Made by a program: the position numbers and the translations under genes
The notes under the pieces: model-generated
Told to the model about the DNA's origin: nothing
Database searches by the model: none
Seen by the model: the letters and a program-made list of their open reading frames with translations, nothing else
Shown here: in pieces, positions 26,661-37,000 of the stretch
Numbering within the stretch: the first letter of the stretch is position 1
Layout: each line of letters starts with the position of its first letter
Assembly: GCF_003590095.1 (NCBI RefSeq)
Contig: NC_039486.1
Coordinates: forward strand, 7,376,336-7,440,335
Length of the DNA stretch: 64,000 nucleotides
Reading direction: 5' to 3'
Source of the DNA: Trichoplusia ni
Taxonomy: Eukaryota > Arthropoda > Insecta > Lepidoptera > Noctuidae

Positions 26661-26792
26661 CAAACGCGACTCATCATTAGATGTTATTATAATAAATATT
26701 AACTATATGTTTATTTTGACACAAGTGTCAAAGAGTGGAGTTTAGTGAAGGAAATGTTACAGTGACTGAAAATAATTGGATTTAAAAACAAA

Positions 26793-28739
26793 ATGAGGTG
26801 GTTTATAGTGACAATGAGCGTGATGGTGTGGGAAACAATTTTAGCCGGTATCGCACCCCCAGGCTCGTGCCCTGCGGTGTGTGCGTGTAAGTGGAAAGGA
26901 GGCAAGCAGACTGTTGAGTGTGTGGACAGAGCTCTTATCACAGTGCCCGAACCAGTAGATCCTGCTACGCAAGTATTGGATCTGTCGGGGAACAATCTTC
27001 AAATTCTTCCGCAAGAAGCTTTTGCCAAAACAGGGCTGCTCAACCTACAAAGAGTTTATTTACGCAATTGTAATATTGGCCAAATACATGATAGAGCTTT
27101 TAAAGGCTTAACTAATTTAGTAGAATTAGATCTGTCATATAACTTACTCACAGAGATTCCTTCAGATAGCTTCAAGGATGTGCCGTTCCTTAGGGATCTT
27201 ACGCTGTCTCAAAACCCTGTGTTGAAAGTACATTCAGACGCTCTCAATAATTTGGGCAGCGTTGTCAAACTGGATTTATCTAAATGCGACATTAGAGAAA
27301 TAGCGCCTGATGCGTTTAGAACTTTGCGCTCACTTGAATCTTTGAAGCTAAACCATAATAAGTTACGCGATATTCCATTAAGTTCATTAGAGAAAATTGA
27401 TAAACTGAGAGCTATTGACTTGTCCGACAACCCTTGGACTTGTGACTGCCGACTGCGAGACCTCAAGTTGTGGTTGGCAAAACATAAATTGCTTTCCACT
27501 CCCAGCTGTTATGCACCCACACGCCTTGCTAATAGACCATTTTCTGAGCTACCTATTGAAGAGTTTGCTTGCAAGCCCGAGATACTACCAGCCAGTCGGC
27601 ATGTCGAAGCAGCTGTGGGTGCAAATGCCACCATTACCTGTCGGACTGAGGCCATGCCAAGCGCAACCATCCACTGGTATTGGAACGGAAGATTGCTTCA
27701 AAATGGAACACACTTCAATTCACATCAAAAAATTTATATCTTCGAAGAAGGGGATTCGAAAAAAAAGTCATCGCTAATACTCACTAACACACAGGAATCT
27801 GATTCTAGTGAGTTTTATTGTGTCGCTGAAAATAAAGGCGGGAATGCTGAAGCCAATTTCACGGTGCACGTGACACAACTCGCAGCAGGAATGGCCTCTT
27901 TAGGAAGCGCGCAGATTGCGAGTTTAGGAGCAGCCTTATTCTTGGTTGTAGTCGTAATTTCACTAGCTCTCCTGATTACGTTTGTACGCTTTCGGCCAAC
28001 ACCAGCCTGTGAGAGCAAAACACCAAACACGATAGACAGAGTCGTGTCAGGAAATGAAGTACATCCTACGTCGACGGATAGACCTCATGTCGCTGTTTTG
28101 GCTAATAGACAAGATTCACCGAATTACAATGATCCAAAATGCAATCCTGTCCTAAAACCCCCAAGATCTAACGACATACCGTATACTACAAATCATTATG
28201 AAGGAAGAGGAAGCGTCGTGACTGCTGGGGGGCCCATTGTAGTGTCCCCTACAGTTTCTGGGAATATAGACCCAGATCTTATAAATGATACGAGGCCAGA
28301 TAGCGCCGCACGTCCAGGAAGTGGCGAGTATGCTCGGGAGACATCAGAATCCTTATACCCATCTGGTCTTTGGGATCAAATGAAAATGAATCAAGCCAGT
28401 AATTTGGCAAGAGCGGTCAGTACTGCAATCCCTACGTACTACAATGACCGAACGCCAATAATAGAAAACTGCAGCGTGGATGGGTCGCAGGAGGAGCTGG
28501 GCTACATGAGCCGCACGTTCCCGCGGTCGCACGCGGTGGCGGCGCCGAGCCCCGCGCCAGCGGCGGCCGCGCCGTACCCGCCGGACTACGGGCTGCCGGT
28601 GGGCGGCGCGCGCACGCTGCGAGTATGGCAGCGGGCGCCGCCGGTGCTCCCGCCCGTGGCCGCGCTCAAGCGGGTGCTCACCATCACCAGGCCCTCGGCC
28701 GACGATCACTTTCAGGATGGCTGTGCTACTGATGTTTAA
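26793..28739 (+). CDS. kek: Kekkon-family LRR/Ig transmembrane protein
   Basis: The 648-residue single-exon protein has the full Kekkon layout. A signal peptide spans about 1-21. The LRR N-cap has Cys26, 30, 32 and 43. About six to seven leucine-rich repeats span 57-215. The LRR C-cap starts NPWTCDC (Cys217, 219, 239, 260). One Ig C2-type domain has Cys283/Cys343, Trp295 and the DSSEFYC step. A single membrane span lies at about 376-398, followed by a 250-residue cytoplasmic tail. N-glycosylation sequons lie at Asn278, 304 and 355. The tail turns Ala/Pro-rich and GC-rich at about 580-625 and ends ATDV, a class I PDZ-ligand pattern. The start codon is the first ATG of the frame after the upstream stops, with A at -3. 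In Drosophila, Kek1 damps EGFR, Kek5 modulates BMP signalling and Kek6 serves as a neurotrophin receptor. Which paralog this is cannot be told by eye, so the symbol names only the family. Confidence 0.96.
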   Translation: MRWFIVTMSVMVWETILAGIAPPGSCPAVCACKWKGGKQTVECVDRALITVPEPVDPATQVLDLSGNNLQILPQEAFAKTGLLNLQRVYLRNCNIGQIHDRAFKGLTNLVELDLSYNLLTEIPSDSFKDVPFLRDLTLSQNPVLKVHSDALNNLGSVVKLDLSKCDIREIAPDAFRTLRSLESLKLNHNKLRDIPLSSLEKIDKLRAIDLSDNPWTCDCRLRDLKLWLAKHKLLSTPSCYAPTRLANRPFSELPIEEFACKPEILPASRHVEAAVGANATITCRTEAMPSATIHWYWNGRLLQNGTHFNSHQKIYIFEEGDSKKKSSLILTNTQESDSSEFYCVAENKGGNAEANFTVHVTQLAAGMASLGSAQIASLGAALFLVVVVISLALLITFVRFRPTPACESKTPNTIDRVVSGNEVHPTSTDRPHVAVLANRQDSPNYNDPKCNPVLKPPRSNDIPYTTNHYEGRGSVVTAGGPIVVSPTVSGNIDPDLINDTRPDSAARPGSGEYARETSESLYPSGLWDQMKMNQASNLARAVSTAIPTYYNDRTPIIENCSVDGSQEELGYMSRTFPRSHAVAAPSPAPAAAAPYPPDYGLPVGGARTLRVWQRAPPVLPPVAALKRVLTITRPSADDHFQDGCATDV

Positions 28740-29285
28740 TCTGATAAAAGAACGCATTGTTTGCATATCTAGATGACATGTCAGAATTGTAAATTTGTAT
28801 CCTAAGCTAGAAATCATCTAATACGTAAGGTATGTGTAATTTATACTTAAACAGGTTGTTAGTGTAATATTTTTTGTATCATATAATTTATTTAGATAAT
28901 TAATGGAAAGTTACATTGGATCCAGATGCGAAGGGTCCACGACTGATTAGTTGAAGAATGTAAGTGTAAATTATAACGTGATATGGAATGGTATCGTCTA
29001 TGATCGCCAAATAATTAAAATACTGAATATAAATATATCTTGATTGTTGAAACTCAAGTAAGATGTTAAATGAATATTAATAATAACTATTCTGTGTAAG
29101 ATATACACAACCTATCCAAAGATATTGAACTCCCCCAGAAAGTAATATAAATCAAATATTACTATTATTGTAACTCAAGATGAATGTTAATCAATGTACG
29201 ATTATGAATGTGTAAATTTTATGTTGAAAAAGAATAAGAGATTTAGCAGTAAAATGGGAAAAAAATAAACCAGGCGATTGAAAAA
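28740..29285 (+). other. Kekkon 3' UTR with poly(A) signal
   Basis: After the TAA stop the sequence becomes AT-rich and non-coding. A canonical AATAAA at 29264-29269 is followed by a T/GT-rich stretch (29288-29308), the expected downstream element, so cleavage probably falls around 29280-29290. Earlier ATTAAA-type words around 29012 could serve as a weaker alternative site, giving a shorter transcript. Confidence 0.7.
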
Positions 29286-30845
29286 TGATTTTTTTTGTTT
29301 GAATTGGTTCCACCTTATTAACTCTAACACTAACGCAATGAATCAATGATATGTCACCGCCGCCTATGAAAGTGTCTGTTTAGTGTCACGGTGGCATTTG
29401 AAGTGGCGGCGAGTCCTATTTATATTCATATCAGTTCGCAAACGTCAAATGCTGAACATGAGCCTCATTATACCGCGAGAGAATATTGCCGGAATCAACG
29501 CCGCCCTCGCGTCCGGCCAAACGGATTGATGATACTCTGTTGTTATTAGCCCTTAGAAGGATGTCGCCGTCAATCCCCTTAGCTGCTACATTTGCATGAA
29601 TATTTATGCCGATGCCTCCATTTCATTCATATGCTGAAAAAACGGTAATAGTATATGTTTGTCTGATAAAGTACTCTTCGCTAGCTAGACAGGATGGCGT
29701 GGGCGGTGTTCGTGGTAAACTTGCAATAGAATTTTACCATGGCCATGCTAATGGAGCCCTAATTGAACAAAGCATTTCACTTTTCGGAGTGTCGTAAGGT
29801 TTTTTATTATATATATGCAGCAAAATTATCATACCTATAAAACACGATTTACCTTAGTATGCAATGAACCCTATAATTTTTAATTGCCTCACCATTTCAT
29901 GAAACTCAGTATTTTATTTGAACTGCTACTTTTGTTGAATTTTGCAAACAGATGGCTAATTTCCTTCATGCAGACAAGGTTACATTTTATAGCCATCGTA
30001 TCCGGACAAACCGGTTCGAGTTAACTTGTTCATTCACAATATCGAGAGGAATAACTTTTTGAACAAACGATTTACAAGAAACAATATTATATACCATTGA
30101 ATGTCGATACAAGAATGAAATCGACTTAAAATATTTTCTATGGAGAGCCAGTGTCATGTCGACAAAAAAGGTAAAAAAGTTTCAAGCGCACCTTCCAACC
30201 CACCGGAGAAAAACCGGTTAACGTTATTTCATTTCCGTTCGATTCAGTTTTTATTAGAACCGAACTCTAAACGGGTTCAATGGAGGTGAGAATTTCGAAT
30301 CAAGATTTTTAAGGCAAAGTATTGTATTACAGCGAAATTCTTATTAACATAAATAGGGCAGATTATTTTGACTGTCAGATAATATCTGGTATTTTAAGCG
30401 TGATCTAATGTTTTTCATGTTGTCTTTCTTTGGTTTAGCTTGTTTCTTTAGTACTACAAATTCAGGCAGTTTTTTGTTGCTTCCAGACGTAAATTATGCG
30501 AAATTATTTTTTGATAGTAGTAGTCCCAACATTGGTTTACAGTCCAATTAGCTAGATTGATTAAAGGATACTAAATTAAAAAAACGGTGTTGAATAATAT
30601 AAGCTTTATTTTAGTACAATTCTGTAGAGGTGTTATAATTTAATCTGTGTCGCTCTGTGCTAAGGCGCCGGTGCTTCCGACCGATCCGAGATATTATCTC
30701 CTAACTTCGCCCAAGATCTACACATAAAATCACTTAAGGTTAACAGGCTAAGTTTTCTTTTTATGTAACTCAGCATGATATAAGATTACATTACTACACT
30801 ATGGGTTTCAATTATTATTATTTCCGCCGTCTATTTTATATATTA
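29286..30845. other. Downstream flank of the Kekkon gene
   Basis: No gene is supported. The first few hundred bases after the poly(A) signal (about 29330-29640) are unusually complex and GC-richer, and include a perfect POU octamer word (ATTTGCAT, 29590-29597) and paired TGTCACCG / TGTCACGG words. This is a candidate enhancer. The rest is AT-rich. Confidence 0.5.
29330..29640. promoter_or_regulatory. Candidate enhancer just downstream of the Kekkon gene
   Basis: The block is balanced in composition, non-repetitive and CpG-containing, starting about 50 bases after the expected cleavage site. It holds ATTTGCAT at 29590-29597, the POU-homeodomain octamer, and clustered GCCGCC words. No frame is convincing. 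The role is inferred from texture, motif and position only. Confidence 0.3.
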
Positions 30846-31092
30846 CTAGAGGCCCCGCAAAACGTTGTTTAGCGATATAAATTATTTCTAGGAAATATTT
30901 TTTGGCGTAGAAAAAATATTATATACGAATAAAAAAATATTGAGATGGACCCTTATCACTTAGGGGTATGAAAAAATATAGTAGCCGATAATCACACCCT
31001 TTGAATATGTATATAAAATTTTATAAATCTTTCAATCCGTTTCGGAGGAGTATGATTACTTACATTGTAACACGATAATTTTATATATAAGG
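30846..31092 (-). mobile_element. Non-autonomous Helitron, 'CTCCTCCGAAACGG' family
   Basis: Read on the minus strand, the 247-bp element starts CCTTATATATAAAATT (TC mutated to CC) after an A and ends CTAG before a T. It shares ATACTCCTCCGAAACGG-type sequence with the plus-strand copy at 22761-22951, plus the AAACAACGTTT terminal motif. A hairpin at 30857-30873 lies 8 bases inside the CTAG end. It has no coding capacity. The two copies are diverged in their middle parts, which argues for old, independent insertions. Confidence 0.72.
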
Positions 31093-34000
31093 TTTCAGTG
31101 GTAAACACACAAAAAGTTACTGAGACGTTCATAATGAGCGCGCTTAGAAACAATCGTTAAGTAAAAAACCTTTAACTTTCCTGTTAGTATAAGTTCGTCT
31201 AACTTTATTTGAACGGTTTGTCTAATAAATAACTTATAATTTAACAGACACTAAAGCACTAACCAATTTTCCGTGAAAATGATTAAATTAAATCCTTAAA
31301 TTTAGCGTCGTGATTATTTTAGTTCGATACATTTTAAAATATCAATGGTGATAGATTTATAAATAAGTGTATGTAGGCATAATATAGTTGAATAAATCGT
31401 CCGCTAAAGGTACACGACCACAAATAAGTCGGAGAATATAAAATAGTTTTTTTTCTTGTATCTTGGGCTGCGTTCGGGATGATTGTGTTGCGAGAGTGCC
31501 TTTTGTAGGCTTTTATCGTAGGTGTGGTTGAATGACGCTCTTGGGGATGGTCACTTCCTTTTCGAATGCCTTTTTATTATAATAGGGTTTATTTTATCTC
31601 GTCCTTTATTTCTTTTAAAGTTTAGCCGACATTTTTGTTAATTGGCGACAATTTAGTGGTGGAAATTGTGGTATAACTGCGGATTGAAGATTTATTGATT
31701 GGTTTTTGGTGTTTTGGTGAAATTAATTATTGGATATGCTGGACGTTTAAGCGTTTAGCTATATAATGGATTTCTGTCTCTGAGTATTGTTATTGTCTTC
31801 TATTCGTGTTCATGGAACGTTGCTGTTATTATTACTTCATTTGTTTTATTTCATGAACCAGGGACCGTATAAAATAAAAGAGCGTTTTTCCCACTAACTT
31901 CCTATTGTTCTCGACTGCGAAGAGTTCTCATAATAATGAAAATAAAAGGTTAATAAAAATGTTTAATTATTCTTTAAAAGAGGTCAGACTTCATTTCTAA
32001 TTATTTTATACACGAACAGTCTTCTTGAAGTCCATAAAGTTATGGACGTGGATTGAGCTTGAACTCGCCGTCTTGAAACATCCAGGGAAATGAATTGTTT
32101 ACTACTTGCTTCATAGAAATTTCTTACAAATTCCTATTTATTCAATGAAAGCGCTTCCAGATACAAAGCGTCCCGTCTAATAACGAGAACAAAATGTTTA
32201 CGGTATTGAAATTAACTAGTCACTTCCATCTCACAAAGTTAAAGAAACATTGAATTAGAATTAACTACAGCCGAGAAACCACCAATCCGCAACAATTAAT
32301 TTCGCGAGTCGACAAGTATCCAAAGTTTCTTGTCTATTAACATTTCAAATACTATAAGATAGGTAGTTCGGAAGTTTGATAAGAGAAACAATAGTATTGA
32401 AATAAGTAAAATTTTGTAGAACGACAACGTTATTTACCTACCGTCAATGGCTTAGCGCTTTCTTCTCGTAAAAGCGGAGACTTTCGCTGACAATAATGAT
32501 GTTTCGGGCCTCGCAACAATGGGAACTCAGGCAGAGCGATCTTGATTGTTCCCTGAATATTTCAATTGTGCACTGCTTCCAAGGTTTGCTCTTTGTATAT
32601 TCATTGCTATCATATTTTGTCGTGTAACGTTTGTTACTTTATCGTTTGTTAGCTTTCGCCGTCTTAGTGGTTTTTACGTTCGAGTGTCTCGTTTGTTAGA
32701 CTTAGTTATTCCGTTTGGTTTGTTTGTATGATATTTTAATACATGTAAGAATAGATTCAAATAAACTTTTTTGTTCATTTTCAAAAACACGGCGGTTCTT
32801 ATATTCGGTATTTTTTATGTAAAAACAAATTATCCACAGATAATTTCATACAACGAATTTTGTTACAGTTCCACCGATTTTTATTAATACAAAGTCAACA
32901 ACTTAAGACTATAAATCAGAAAACTTAATATTGAAGTTACACGAGTTAAATTGTTTAACTTTAACTAATAATACTCAATATGATTTCTAAATTTACTTTA
33001 TTGGTATCGAGAGCGTTTATTCAGCAAATGGAAAAATAACATGAGATGTTACTGAGTAGTTTTATTAAAATGAACATTTTGCGGTGTCGATTAATGATGG
33101 ATTGTGCAATTATTTTTTATGCAACATGTTTTTCTGCTCGAATAACTTATTGTTTTAATGTTATGGTCTTTATATCTATTTGTAATAATATAATTAATTT
33201 ATTGGCAGTTTATGTAAACTGCACTATTAGAATGCACGCTATAATAAGCTCACACAGATGAAGTGGCATTTAGTAAAAGTCAAAGGTGAGACTTAAAAAT
33301 GCTGAGAAATGTACGAAAGATTTCCAATTTTCTTTAATTGTGATACTTTTTTTCAGGTTCTTGTTGACCTTTTGGAATGTTGGAAGAAGTACAATCAAAC
33401 TCGCTTTCTAATTTGGCCTATTTGATCTTGCGTAGAAGTATTCCTCAAACAGTAATTAACCTATCTGTAAGCCCAACTCTTCAGAAACCGTTAGATTTTG
33501 ATAAACTGCCCAAAAACCCGTTTCATACTGTACTAATTAATCGCAATATTTCGCAGTTGATGTTATTAGTTACGACAACTGTTGCGACCGAGTGGCTTGA
33601 CAATAAATTTTGATTGAATCGTGATCGATTAATATCGGTGTGAACATTGGAATACGTAATAAAAAAATGTATATTGTAGAGGAACTGACCGGCGGCGCTG
33701 CGGCGCTGCTCACACTCATGACGATGCCGACGCCAAAAAAATTGATTTTATTCCACGTTATTGACGCGTTCTGGTATAATTAAAAGTGCTCATCCCGCTA
33801 GTGGCGCGATAGCTCTGCGAAATTTAAGTAAACAATAGTGAGTATATTAAAATTGTTTTTTTTATAGAACTGTAAATAAAAATAAACCAATGAAAACATA
33901 TAAAAATCAATTTAAATCTGCCACCGAAGCTTTTATCGATGGGTTTGATTTATTTGACGCACAAAATAAGTGCTTTGCAAAAAATAAGGATATAATACTG

Positions 34001-37000
34001 AATGAGTTAAATGACTTAACAGTTATCTAATCTAAATAAAAATAAGATGGCACTGTTCCTCGAAAATATAATCGGCCCCGAGGCTGGTCTATTATAACTC
34101 GAAATAAGTTTTGACAAAACGAAATTTATTTGTGTATTAAGCTTGTATACAACCTTATACTTGGACGGAAACGAAAATGTAGAGCTATTGTTGCTTAATT
34201 TGTCGTTCAGCGTTAAATAAAATGTACTCGTACGTAGTTAGTGAAGGAGTTACATAAGATACACGAAACCAGGACACACAGAGGAAACTAGGAAGTACTG
34301 AACAATCCGCAACAAACTTAATCAGAACAGAACGAAAAATAGGAAAGTAGTTTTCAACATCCAGCCTTGGAATAAAGCGAGCAAGCTAAATGCGGTTTTC
34401 TACCATAAACGACTCAACGAATGTATACATATAATGTTAGTTTCTTTTCTCCTCTTGATTAAGAACGCGAAGCTGTTGAAATGTCGTCTCAAATAAAAGT
34501 ACGAAGTTTTTAGGTAAGTACCCACTTCAAAGTGTAATTTGCAGAAATTAATCTACACTTTCTGTTGGCCGGTTTACGGCGAGTCCTCGTGACGGGGAGG
34601 TAACCTCTGAAGAGAAATTAAATCAAACACGGCGCTTTTGTTGGGCGCGTGATTGATAATTGAATTAATGGTTAATTCCATCGAGTACCAATCCGTTCCC
34701 AAAGCAATTTGGTAAATCGGCGGACTGCCGCGCTGCCGCCCGAACCAAACCGATGAATGTTCTTGCACACTCATAAATTAGTTTGGCATGTGTTTTGGTT
34801 TGCGCCGAAATCAACGATATGTGTGGTCACTTCGTTAGATAATATTGCACGCGCTCGTTCAACAACAGAGATTAACAACCAGGTTGTTCGGTTTCGTCAA
34901 TGTTTTAAAATAACTATTGTACACAAAAACATTTTTTGTACTTTATGGAATGATGAATACTCAAATGTGGTTGATGACTCTTTTAAAATATTCATTGGAT
35001 TCTATATTTACAAAGCTGAGTGACCGTAACATACGTCATTGATTTAAGCTTTATAGGAAATAATTGGGTCACTTGTGATACGTATCTTGCTCATAACTTT
35101 ACAGTGCCTTTTTCTATTAATATATTATTATTTTCCTACTATTATTGATTGTTAATACCCGCTTTTTATCTTTTATATTAGCTTCTCTTTGAGTGTGTTA
35201 TATGATTACGAACAGCATTACCTCGAACAGACACAACTAGGGAAAAGTGTGGAATCCAAATATTGGAATATGGATCCAATCAGTAGCGAGAAAGTGTGGC
35301 GATCATTTAATTATACTATCAATCCTTCCTTATATGCGAACTGGGTTCAACCCAGGATAGGATATTTATTGGCGGGCATTTGTGTTATTTAATTTCTACA
35401 ATTTTTTTCTTTCCTCTAATTGTTTTTTCTAGGAATCGCTTCAAGTCTCACATAATTTTAGTAGTCGTGTGTTTTCTCATTATACTGTATTATCGTATTG
35501 TGTAGCGTCAACGTTGCCATCGTTACAAAACTGGTGTCATCACGTAGCAATTTTTGTGCAATGTCGACATTGCCAACAGCGGTTTTTGTGGATGGTACCA
35601 GATGTAGGTCCATTATTTTTTTTACTATATACTAGCCTGTTAATTGCTATAGCCTTTTGCCTGTCTGTTAAGACTGTGTTATATTGTAATACTCTTAGAC
35701 TGTTGTAAACTATAGTGTTAAGACGTACCTATCTTGCTTTATTCATGTAACATTTCTTCGACACATTGACGTTGACTTTCATGAAAAACATCGTAACGTC
35801 ACATTTAGCGTAGAGTCACAGGCGATCTATAATATTACCTCTTAAGCATTGATAACGTGCGTATTTTTTCCATAAAGAGAGTTGGTTGAAAAAAGTTATA
35901 ATACTCTATAGACAAACAAAGGTGTACAAGACCAAACTTCTTAGAGAATAACACTCGGTATCTTCGTGTTTTATTACAATATTTTATGCATGTTTTCTGT
36001 TCGCACTCCCGAGCCAACTAGAATAGAAGGCAAACACTGTAGAATATTCATGATTGTTTATTTTCTGAATCATCTATGGCTACTAGCTGGCAACTCCAAC
36101 GTATCAAATATCAAGAGTATCAAATTAGTATTGTCAAGTTAAACATAAATAATAATAGATATGTAGCTTCATTTCGATCGATTGACATAAAAGGTCCAGG
36201 TCAAATAAATGATAAACCTGATCAAGCAGACAACATTTCCTTCGAGTTCAAGACATCTCATCACGTAACTAATTTGTTTTAATATTGTAACAGTTCATAA
36301 ACCCATATTGGCTATCATAACAACAAGTTCTCATAATGGCAGCCTACGCCACTGACCCAAAAGACAACAGCAAAATATCCCTCGCCAAGTATACTCCATA
36401 TAATAATGCGAGGCAACTAAGGGACCTCCCTATTATAATACCACTACCATTCGGTAAATTTTATTATATCCCGTTCCAGCAACCATTTAATACCAACTCT
36501 TTTCATTGTACCGTAACTTTTATGTAGGTACTTAGTAAAACCTAGTGCCTCTTAAACCTTTTGCAAGAAGCTAATGTGAAAAAATAAAGTAGAAAAGATA
36601 ACAGCTGGTTCGTCGAATAAAGTGTAAGTATACACACATATAAGGTAGCGACCTTTTGGTTCTGTTGTGTTTGCCGCTAAGTCCTGGGCTAAGCTAACCA
36701 CCTTAAGGCTAATACCGGGATTTCCTTATCCCGTTGCTCCGCGGTCAGTTTGGCCGGCGCCTTAACATCAATTAGCACTGTGTCTTGGACTTTGCTATCG
36801 TAACTGAAGTAATGCTTTGTTTGTTTAAGAGATTTTTTTCGGTTTTGTTCGAGTTATATCTTTTGCACAAGTAGGGCATTTATTCTACACATTTACGCAT
36901 GTAATTTATTTAGTATATTCTGTCTTATTTATTTAATAATCTTTCGATTGTAATTGAAAGTTGTTAAAATAAGGTAAAAAAATGTCAAGTGTTTTTGTTT

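Larger units (their letters stand above)
22952..26792. other. Upstream flank of the Kekkon gene
   Basis: No coding region is supported. The distal part is AT-rich. A GC-rich patch at 24820-24960 and a longer CpG-rich stretch from about 26240 to 26660 are the likeliest places for promoter or untranslated exon sequence of the downstream gene. Overlapping frames on both strands in the latter stretch are a by-product of its composition. Confidence 0.5.

Noticed and set aside
26357..26677. Overlapping frames on both strands upstream of the Kekkon gene
   Set aside because: GC-rich composition keeps several frames open at once, and none has a domain or a better claim than promoter/UTR sequence.
27209..27777. 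Other-frame open frames inside the Kekkon gene (27209-27499 minus, 27415-27777 plus)
   Set aside because: Shadows of the true frame, which carries all the LRR and Ig landmarks.
28353..28817. 154-codon minus-strand open frame across the Kekkon tail
   Set aside because: It lies antisense to the real coding sequence, is arginine-rich because of the GC-rich Ala/Pro codons opposite, and has no family resemblance.
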